Source: Treponemataceae bacterium (GTDB lineage: Bacteria; Spirochaetota; Spirochaetia; Treponematales; Treponemataceae). From it: a stretch of DNA of 6,512 nt. Location of the stretch: positions 1-6,512 of the forward strand of contig JAILRX010000107.1 in the NCBI GenBank assembly GCA_024697985.1, written 5' to 3'. Positions 1-5,476 of this stretch are shown one piece after another; within the stretch, counting starts at the first letter, position 1, and each line of letters starts with the position of its first letter. Under the pieces are notes generated by a model that was not told the origin of the DNA, ran no database searches, and saw only the letters and a list, made by a program, of their open reading frames with translations. The translations under genes and the position numbers were made by a program.

Positions 1-80
1 CCGATGTTATTATTATTCTAATCACAGAAGTTTGTACTTCTCTTATCACTTTTTTGGAAGAAAGCCATGCAGTTTTTTGA
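1..80 (+). CDS. 3' end of an unidentified upstream gene (partial)
   Basis: The frame whose first full codon is at position 3 is open from the window edge to a TGA at 78-80. It gives 25 residues beginning DVIIILITEVC and ending FLEESHAVF. The codon choice resembles the downstream genes and the peptide looks like a natural hydrophobic or amphipathic helical C-terminus. The other two frames give either an immediate stop or an odd Tyr/Phe/Trp-rich peptide. It would overlap the next gene by 14 bases, which fits the tight packing elsewhere in this window. Too little is present to name a family. The call rests on frame and composition only. Confidence 0.5.
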   Translation, partial: DVIIILITEVCTSLITFLEESHAVF

Positions 81-840
81 TACTCATGCCCATTTGGGCC
101 TCATCTATGATGATCCTATTGACCAACTTCGTGTAATTCAGGAAGCGAAAAAAGAAAACGTTACCCGAATTATCAGTATTTGTAATAGCCTTCACGATTT
201 TTCTACAGTATATGCTAATCTCAAACCAATTTCAGGAATTTACCATGCCGTAGGTGTATCACCATCGGAAGTTAATTCCCCAGGAAAGGACTGGATTCAG
301 CAGCTGGAAAAGAACCTCAAGTTGCCTAACGTTGTCGCTTTGGGCGAAACAGGCTTGGACTATTTTAAAAAATATGGTGATAAACGAAGCCAGATTGAGC
401 TTTTCATAACCCAGCTTGAAATTGCCAACAAAAACGACATGCCTATCATCATTCATAACCGTGATGCAGGCAAAGATATCATGGACATTTTGTCTGAACG
501 AATTCCGAAAGCTTCTGCCGTATTCCACTGCTACTCTGAAAATGCCGAATACGCAAAAAAAGCCCTCGATTTGCCGGTTTATTTCTCATTCGCAGGAAAT
601 TTAACTTATCGAAATGCAAAGAATCTGCACGAAACCGTCATGTCACTTCCGCTCGACCGAATTTTGATTGAATCGGAAAGTCCATTCATGGTACCAGCCG
701 AATTCAGAAACATGCGCAACAAGCCTTCATATCTTGTTTCAACGGCAAAATTCCTTGCAGATATGCTCGAAATGGATCTTGAAGAATTAAGCGCCCAGCT
801 TTGGAAAAACAGCTGCAAATTCTTCAGATTGCCAGAGTAA
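67..840 (+). CDS. TatD family metal-dependent hydrolase (divergent active site)
   Basis: This is a 257-residue protein, the usual TatD length. Family members are cytosolic TIM-barrel metal-dependent hydrolases, several with DNase (3'-5' exonuclease) activity. The HxH motif in DTHAHL is at H7/H9, the metal-bridging Glu is E94 in GETGLDYF, and the later histidines are H130 (IIIHNRDAG) and H154 (VFHCYSE). The C-terminal block continues as RNxRNKPSYL, where TatD proteins normally have RGKRNEPxxL. Two positions depart from the family. The usual ETDSP block reads ESESP, putting Glu at 204 where the conserved Asp is expected. The usual GxHPH block reads GVSPS, so the histidine at position 65 is Ser. 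The ATG has a GGAAG Shine-Dalgarno at 56-60 with 6-base spacing. The fold assignment is secure. Nuclease activity is not, because of these substitutions. The gene lies 18 bases ahead of dusB and is probably co-transcribed. Confidence 0.93.
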   Translation: MQFFDTHAHLGLIYDDPIDQLRVIQEAKKENVTRIISICNSLHDFSTVYANLKPISGIYHAVGVSPSEVNSPGKDWIQQLEKNLKLPNVVALGETGLDYFKKYGDKRSQIELFITQLEIANKNDMPIIIHNRDAGKDIMDILSERIPKASAVFHCYSENAEYAKKALDLPVYFSFAGNLTYRNAKNLHETVMSLPLDRILIESESPFMVPAEFRNMRNKPSYLVSTAKFLADMLEMDLEELSAQLWKNSCKFFRLPE

Positions 841-858
841 ATTTCCACGGATGATTTG

Positions 859-1890
859 ATGGCAGAGCTTTACCATCCCGTAATAATTGGAAGCCTGGAA
901 ATTCCAGGAAATCTTTTTCTCGCACCGATCGCCGGTTATTCTGACCGTGCGTTTCGGTATGTCTGTACACAAAATGGCGCAGACATGTGCTATACGGAAA
1001 TGGTAAGTTCCGAAGCCCTTTACCGCGGTTCCGGCAAAACTGTAAACCTTTTGACCCGGGCTGAAAACGAAAAATTTTTTGCCGTCCAGCTTTTTGGTGG
1101 CGACGAAAAAGCCATTTACGAAGCTTCAAAAATTGTAATACAAAAATATAATCCTTCTCTGATTGATATTAACTGCGGATGCCCTGTCCCGAAAATCATC
1201 AAAAGCGGCGCAGGTTCTTTTTTGACGAAAAATCCTGATAAGCTGCGAACGATTGCACAGGCCGCAATCAAGGCTTCTGCCGAATTTTCACCGGACAAGT
1301 CGAATCCGATTCCGGTAACCGTAAAAATCCGTTCAGGTTGGGACAGTTCCTGCCTCACCTGGAAAGACGCCTCTGCAGCCGCCCTCGATGCTGGCTGCAA
1401 GGCCATCACGATTCATCCGCGAACTAAAAAACAGGGCTACGAAGGAAAAGCTGACTGGAGCATCCTTGCAGAACTCGTCGATTATGCGGCGAAAACCGCA
1501 CCCGAAGTTCCAATTTTCGGTTCTGGCGATGTTTTTTCACCGGAAGACGCACGCCGCATGTTAGAAGAAACCGGCTGCAGAGGCGTCATGTTTGCACGAG
1601 GCGCGTTGGGCAATCCGTTTCAATTCGCCCTTACTAAACAGCTTTTACAGAATGGCTCATATCAGGAAATCCCGATTTCTAAAAAAATTGAAACTGGCCT
1701 TCAGGAACTGGATATTTTGGTTCAGGATAAGGGAGAAGACATCGGATGTCGTGAAATGCGAAAACGTTTTTGCTGCTATACAAAAGGAATTTCCAACGGC
1801 GCACAAATCAGAACATCAATTGTTTCTGCCTGCACTGTTGAAGATTATAAAAAAATCGCAAATTTAGTTTTAGAAACTATAAAAAGTTAG
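859..1890 (+). CDS. dusB: tRNA-dihydrouridine synthase, DusB/NifR3 type
   Basis: This FMN-dependent enzyme reduces specific uridines in the tRNA D-loop to dihydrouridine using NADPH; E. coli DusB acts on U17. The protein has 343 residues from the ATG at 859. In order it shows the N-terminal FMN-barrel motif APIAGYSDRAFR (from residue 22), a QLFGG block, and the catalytic-cysteine motif INCGCPVPK with C108 as general acid. These are followed by VKIRSGWD (K156), the IHPRT histidine H186, GSGDV (221-225) and FARGALGNP (245-253), the last two being phosphate/FMN binding. The C-terminal helical RNA-binding region holds EMRKRFCCYTKG. All expected residues are present. An in-frame TTG at 856 would add one residue, and the ATG is preferred. 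The Shine-Dalgarno is weak (ACGGA near 847-851). The product is cytosolic. DusB is chosen over DusA/DusC by the motif wording and length, with moderate certainty. Confidence 0.93.
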   Translation: MAELYHPVIIGSLEIPGNLFLAPIAGYSDRAFRYVCTQNGADMCYTEMVSSEALYRGSGKTVNLLTRAENEKFFAVQLFGGDEKAIYEASKIVIQKYNPSLIDINCGCPVPKIIKSGAGSFLTKNPDKLRTIAQAAIKASAEFSPDKSNPIPVTVKIRSGWDSSCLTWKDASAAALDAGCKAITIHPRTKKQGYEGKADWSILAELVDYAAKTAPEVPIFGSGDVFSPEDARRMLEETGCRGVMFARGALGNPFQFALTKQLLQNGSYQEIPISKKIETGLQELDILVQDKGEDIGCREMRKRFCCYTKGISNGAQIRTSIVSACTVEDYKKIANLVLETIKS

Positions 1891-1900
1891 ATTTATATGG

Positions 1901-1906
1901 TAGAAT
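1901..1906 (+). promoter_or_regulatory. possible -10 box ahead of the 527-residue gene
   Basis: TAGAAT matches TATAAT at five of six positions. It sits in the 39-base gap between dusB and the next gene, about 24 bases before the ATG. No good -35 box is visible at the right distance (around 1878-1883), and AT-rich DNA gives such matches by chance. Read-through from dusB is equally plausible. The gene's own ribosome site is the weak GGTAAG at 1916-1921. Confidence 0.22.
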
Positions 1907-1929
1907 ATTGGAACCGGTAAGTAAATTTT

Positions 1930-3513
1930 ATGTCAATATTTAAAAAAATTTTAGAAACTTTTCAGCAACTATTTTTCTCATCCAGACCAGAAATCAAGGC
2001 AAAATTGGAATTTAAAAAAATAGAAGCTGAACTGAAAGAAATCAGACCGGAAATCTACAAAAACACCTACGCAACTCCAAACGTCGGACAGGCTTTTTAC
2101 ATCCTCTACAAAGAATCAAACCGGATTTCAAAAATTCTTAAAAACACGATTTGTTCTGAGGACGCCGCCGTTGCCAATCACTTTGCAAACATCCTGTTTC
2201 AGACAGGTTTTAAAGGCGAAACACGCCGAAAATTCGATAATCTTTCCTACGATTCGATGAAACAGGCCTTCCTTGAAGGTTCGAACAAAAAAGTCACACG
2301 CGAAAAACTAAAGCTTGATCTGGAAGACGTGCTTAAATCAATTCGTACCGAAGACTTTAGAAAAATCGAAAACGTAATGTGCCAGCTAGACCGACTCAAC
2401 GACATCTGTAACTTCAGATACATCGACTTGGTAAACATGTTCTCGCCGGATTTCAACCCGAATCTGCCTGATCAAACTCCGGCTTTCATCAGCGTAGAAT
2501 CGAACAAGCTCGACACATATTTCATGGATTTGCTTTTCCTCATCAGCAATTATGAAATCACAGCGGCACAGGGAAGGGCAGTCGTAGCGCTCTGGCAGTC
2601 AGTTACCGGAAAATACACCGAAGAAAAAGAAGAAGAACAGATTTTGGCTTCCCTTCGAAAAATGGCCTACGTTTTCAACCACATACTTACAAAATCAAAT
2701 CTGCAGCTTTTCGTTCAGGTCATCAAACAAAAAACTGACATCAACTTCAAGGAATCAACTTTCAGTTCAAATAAATTGATGTCCTATTCGACAAGACTTC
2801 AGCGTCAGTTTACGACGACAGTCGACCGAATCGAAACCGAACTTCAGGACCAGCGAATTTCCGAAGACACAAATGCGCTTTTTGAAGAACATCCTCTTCT
2901 GGAACTTGAATACTACAATTCTGAAAACAGTTCATTTTTCCTCGACGTCGGTTTTCCTTCGTTCCTGTGGATAACTCCGCTTAGAATCCTCAAGTCGTTT
3001 GTTTCGCTCTTTTATTCAGAGCAGATTCAGGCCCTTCTTAACGATATCGTAGTTGAAGGCTTTTTCAATAACCCTGACTACAAGACCGATTTTGCACAAA
3101 AGGTTTTTGCCGGAAGCGAAACGATGGGAAAAATCAAGGCTTTCGAAGACAGTTTTGCAAAAGGCGGGCAGTTTGATATTGCTGTCCTCAGGAGCTGGGC
3201 AAAAGAGTGCAGCGTTAATCCTGAACTTGGAAAGAAACTTGCCATCGCAATTGAAACCGCAAACAGCAATGCAAATAAAATCCTTAAAAGCGAATGTACC
3301 GTTTTTAAACAGCTTTACAATTTAATACAGGCCTTGCTGGAAGAAGCACACAAGGTTAATGCAACTGATATAACAAATATTAAACTTTTGTTTAATTCTA
3401 GCCGAAATAAAGATAAAGTGGTGTTGTTGGAACAACAATACCCTAAATGGCCATTTTTCATTGATATTATGAAAAATTATGTTATCATTACAACAGTTGC
3501 ACCTGACAACTAG
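1930..3513 (+). CDS. uncharacterised large helical protein, spirochaete-type (resembles DUF5312)
   Basis: This 527-residue protein has no catalytic motif that I recognise. From memory it resembles the Treponema/spirochaete family listed as DUF5312; this is a tentative match. It looks almost wholly alpha-helical and soluble. It starts with a basic amphipathic helix (MSIFKKILETFQQLFF), continues with charged helices at about 20-75 and 95-160, and has an acidic stretch TEEKEEEQ at 230-237. A hydrophobic region at about 336-362 includes FPSFLWITP and might touch the membrane, but it is not a clean transmembrane span. There is no signal peptide, so it is probably cytosolic. The start codon has only the weak GGTAAG upstream. 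The next gene begins within a few bases of its stop, with either an overlapping GTG (TAGTG at 3511-3515) or an ATG at 3525, so coupling to the diguanylate cyclase is likely. A role connected with that cyclase is conceivable from position only. Confidence 0.85.
   Translation: MSIFKKILETFQQLFFSSRPEIKAKLEFKKIEAELKEIRPEIYKNTYATPNVGQAFYILYKESNRISKILKNTICSEDAAVANHFANILFQTGFKGETRRKFDNLSYDSMKQAFLEGSNKKVTREKLKLDLEDVLKSIRTEDFRKIENVMCQLDRLNDICNFRYIDLVNMFSPDFNPNLPDQTPAFISVESNKLDTYFMDLLFLISNYEITAAQGRAVVALWQSVTGKYTEEKEEEQILASLRKMAYVFNHILTKSNLQLFVQVIKQKTDINFKESTFSSNKLMSYSTRLQRQFTTTVDRIETELQDQRISEDTNALFEEHPLLELEYYNSENSSFFLDVGFPSFLWITPLRILKSFVSLFYSEQIQALLNDIVVEGFFNNPDYKTDFAQKVFAGSETMGKIKAFEDSFAKGGQFDIAVLRSWAKECSVNPELGKKLAIAIETANSNANKILKSECTVFKQLYNLIQALLEEAHKVNATDITNIKLLFNSSRNKDKVVLLEQQYPKWPFFIDIMKNYVIITTVAPDN
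3421..3441. repeat. 21-base inverted repeat inside the end of the 527-residue gene
   Basis: GTGTTGTTG (3421-3429) and CAACAATAC (3433-3441) form a nine-pair dyad around a GAA centre. Eight pairs are Watson-Crick and one is a G-T wobble (3423/3439). It lies 20 bases before a promoter-like sequence (3461-3488) that could serve the diguanylate cyclase gene. It also encodes VLLEQQY, so a coincidence of coding sequence is possible. No T-run follows, so it is not a rho-independent terminator. Confidence 0.4.
3461..3488 (+). promoter_or_regulatory. candidate sigma-70 promoter for the diguanylate cyclase gene
   Basis: TTGATA at 3461-3466 matches the -35 consensus at five of six positions. TATCAT at 3483-3488 matches the -10 consensus at five of six, with a 16-base spacer. 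Transcription would begin near 3495, leaving a leader of about 30 bases before the ATG at 3525. It lies inside the last codons of the preceding gene. The local AT-richness makes a chance match possible. Confidence 0.35.
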
Positions 3514-3524
3514 TGCGGAAAAAA

Positions 3525-4826
3525 ATGGAATTTATCGATTTTACAAACACATTTACACAAGAAGAAGACAATTCCTCATCAGAATCTTCAAAAATTGCTG
3601 ATTATCAAAAGCAAATATATGACTACAAACAATTGATTCAAGTTTCCATGAGCTTAAGTTCTTCAATATTGGATCTTAATCAGTTGATTGATTCCATCAA
3701 TTTAACAATTTTTGCTCAAATGAACACACTTGGGGCCGGAATGTTCATTCTACGTAATTTCGATTCTGAAACCCTTTCTCTCGATGATAACTATTCTGGT
3801 CTTGAACCTGATCCAAAAATCAAATATGAAATTCCACTTTCCTGTAAATTCACTAATTTTCTTGCAGAACAAAACAAAACTTTCACAATTTCTGAATTAA
3901 AAAAAGCAATCGGTAATGAAAATGTTCCTGTTCAGATTTCATCGCTCAATCCTACACTGATTATTCCGCTTAAGCAGAAAAACAGAATTAACGGTGTACT
4001 TCTTCTGGGTGACCAGATTGATCCTCGCCCTTACACAGCCTACGATCGTGAATACATAATGATGATTGCTTCTCTTTGCTCTATTGCCATAAACAATACG
4101 ACACTTATCGAACAGACAACAACTGATATTATGACTCACCTCAAGCTCAAAACCTATTTTTATCAGGTACTTGCAGAAAAAATCGAAACTTCCGTATCTG
4201 ATAATATTCCTCTTTCTGTTTTGATGCTTGATATCGACCATTTCAAAAAATTCAACGATACCTACGGACATGCCTGCGGTGACTACGTTTTGCAGACAAT
4301 TTCTAAGATCATTCTCCAGGAAATCCGAGGACAGGATCTTGCCGGCCGTTATGGTGGAGAAGAATTTGTCGTCATGCTTTATAAAACTGATTCTGAAGCC
4401 GCGCTTTCTGTCGCTGAACGAATACGTAACGCAATCGCAACGGAAAAATATGTTTATGAAGGTACAAAACTTCACGTAACAATTTCTATCGGGGTTGCAA
4501 CTTTGGATACAAAAAATCCTGATTCTGCAAAAATGCTTGTTGAATATGCTGACCGAGCGCTTTATCAGTCAAAAGAAAACGGTCGAAACCGTGTAACTCT
4601 TGCTACAAAAGATACGCCTTCGGTAAAAGATAATCTTGCAGCCAACGAAGAAAAATCTTCGGCTAAGGACAAAAAAACTGACAGTAAAACTAAGTCGGCC
4701 ACTAAATCAAATTCAGGCACTAAATCAAACTCGAGCGCAAAGTGTAAAAAAAGCACAAAAAGCGGTACAAAAAGCGGATCGCAAAAATCCAAGGCTGAAA
4801 GTTCCAAAACAAACTCAGAGGAATGA
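3525..4826 (+). CDS. GAF-GGDEF diguanylate cyclase with Lys/Ser-rich C-terminal tail
   Basis: This 433-residue enzyme should make cyclic di-GMP from two GTP. After a short polar N-terminus, a helix at about 25-40 leads into a GAF-like sensor domain (about 42-195) that includes IIPLKQKNRINGVLLLGDQ. The GGDEF domain spans about 226-360. Metal and GTP contacts lie in the MLDIDHFKKFNDTYGH segment (D236, N244, D245), the active-site motif is GGEEF (277-281), and the inhibitory RxxD site is RGQD (268-271), the canonical five residues ahead. Both sites are intact, so an active, product-inhibited cyclase is predicted. Residues 362-433 form a tail with 18 Lys and 18 Ser in 72 residues, built from TKSNS- and TKSG-like units. 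There is no transmembrane segment, so it is cytosolic. An in-frame GTG at 3513 overlapping the previous stop would add four residues. The ATG is preferred because GGAA at 3517-3520 lies before it. T. pallidum has a GGDEF protein, which I recall as TP0981, in a similar context. Confidence 0.93.
   Translation: MEFIDFTNTFTQEEDNSSSESSKIADYQKQIYDYKQLIQVSMSLSSSILDLNQLIDSINLTIFAQMNTLGAGMFILRNFDSETLSLDDNYSGLEPDPKIKYEIPLSCKFTNFLAEQNKTFTISELKKAIGNENVPVQISSLNPTLIIPLKQKNRINGVLLLGDQIDPRPYTAYDREYIMMIASLCSIAINNTTLIEQTTTDIMTHLKLKTYFYQVLAEKIETSVSDNIPLSVLMLDIDHFKKFNDTYGHACGDYVLQTISKIILQEIRGQDLAGRYGGEEFVVMLYKTDSEAALSVAERIRNAIATEKYVYEGTKLHVTISIGVATLDTKNPDSAKMLVEYADRALYQSKENGRNRVTLATKDTPSVKDNLAANEEKSSAKDKKTDSKTKSATKSNSGTKSNSSAKCKKSTKSGTKSGSQKSKAESSKTNSEE
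4700..4777 (+). repeat. short in-frame tandem repeats coding the cyclase tail
   Basis: CACTAAATCAAA occurs at 4700-4711 and again at 4718-4729, an 18-base period encoding TKSNS-type units. ACAAAAAGCGG occurs at 4755-4765 and 4767-4777, a 12-base period encoding TKSG units. Both periods are multiples of three, so copy-number change would keep the frame and only lengthen or shorten the basic tail. Confidence 0.7.
4817..4822 (+). promoter_or_regulatory. Shine-Dalgarno deciding the rhomboid start
   Basis: AGAGGA ends just before an ATG at 4823 that overlaps the cyclase stop as ATGA. With zero spacing it cannot serve that ATG well, but it is 6 bases from the ATG at 4829 and 9 from the ATG at 4832. 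This favours 4829 as the rhomboid start. It lies in the last codons of the cyclase gene, which suggests translational coupling. Confidence 0.6.
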
Positions 4827-4828
4827 GG

Positions 4829-5476
4829 ATGATGAATCCTTTCAATAAAATCCGTCATCCATTCCGATACAGCTATTTTTACGCTTCATTTGCACTGATT
4901 GTCATCAATTTTGCTTTCTATATTCTTTGTCTGAACATTAGATCGTTGCCTTATTATTGCTCGCTCAACGTAATTTCCATCACAAAAGGTTATTATTTCT
5001 GGCAGTTTGTAACATACATGTTCGTTCACGCCAACTGGTCTCACATAATTTCGAACATGCTAGGACTTTTATTTTTTGGCGTAAGTCTCGAAAAGGCTAT
5101 CGGGTCAAAAGAGTTCCTGCTTTTCTATTTTTCCACCGGAATTTTAAGTGGAATTTTTTCTTTCGTAATTTATCTTATCACACATCAATATAATGTTTAT
5201 CTGATGGGCGCCTCAGGTGCAGTTTACGCGGTTCTTTTGATGTTTGCTGTTGCCTATCCGCGCTCCAAGATTTACGTTTGGGGCATTCTGCCGGTTCCTG
5301 CCCCGATTCTTGTTCTTGTATACGCCGCAATTGAAATTTACAGCGAGTTTTTCTCGTCTGGAAGCAACATTGCGCATCTGACGCATCTTGCAGGCTTTGG
5401 TTTTGCCTGGATTTACAGCATTATCCGCTTTGGAGAAAGTCCATGGAAAGTTTGGAAGCGAAATTTCCGCACGTAA
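4829..5476 (+). CDS. rhomboid family intramembrane serine protease
   Basis: This 215-residue integral membrane protein cleaves transmembrane segments of other proteins within the inner membrane. About six hydrophobic segments are visible, near 16-37, 55-84, 96-118, 123-144, 153-171 and 181-199, the basic bacterial rhomboid core. The motif HANWSHIISNMLGLLFFG gives H72 and N76, the oxyanion-hole residues. GASGAVY places the nucleophile at S129. HLTHLAGFGFAW places the catalytic histidine at H186 with the GxG helix-packing pair after it. All catalytic positions are present, so activity is expected. The substrate is unknown. In-frame ATGs at 4823 and 4832 are alternative starts. The gene follows the cyclase directly, and its last 34 bases overlap the start of the next gene, which encodes an exported protein. 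This makes that protein a candidate partner by position only. Confidence 0.94.
   Translation: MMNPFNKIRHPFRYSYFYASFALIVINFAFYILCLNIRSLPYYCSLNVISITKGYYFWQFVTYMFVHANWSHIISNMLGLLFFGVSLEKAIGSKEFLLFYFSTGILSGIFSFVIYLITHQYNVYLMGASGAVYAVLLMFAVAYPRSKIYVWGILPVPAPILVLVYAAIEIYSEFFSSGSNIAHLTHLAGFGFAWIYSIIRFGESPWKVWKRNFRT
5432..5435 (+). promoter_or_regulatory. Shine-Dalgarno inside the rhomboid gene for the start at 5443
   Basis: GGAG lies 7 bases before the ATG at 5443, an ideal spacing, and the following AAAG adds further purines. This is the main support for starting the next protein inside the rhomboid coding sequence. The only other in-frame ATG, at 5716, would remove the signal peptide. Confidence 0.5.

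Noticed and set aside
26..55. Hairpin AGAAGT/ACTTCT (26-41) followed by a run of six T (50-55), as a terminator
   Set aside because: The stem is only six AT-rich pairs, the T-run is 8 bases away, and the stretch is probably still coding sequence of the upstream gene.
3939..4475. Minus-strand open frame of 178 codons
   Set aside because: It lies wholly opposite the GAF-GGDEF gene, whose motifs are unmistakable. The antisense peptide is Cys/Phe/Ile-rich with no recognisable domain.
4565..4858. Minus-strand open frame of 97 codons, Leu/Phe/Asp-rich
   Set aside because: It is the complement of the Lys/Ser-rich cyclase tail. Its composition follows from the reverse of AAA and TCN-type codons.
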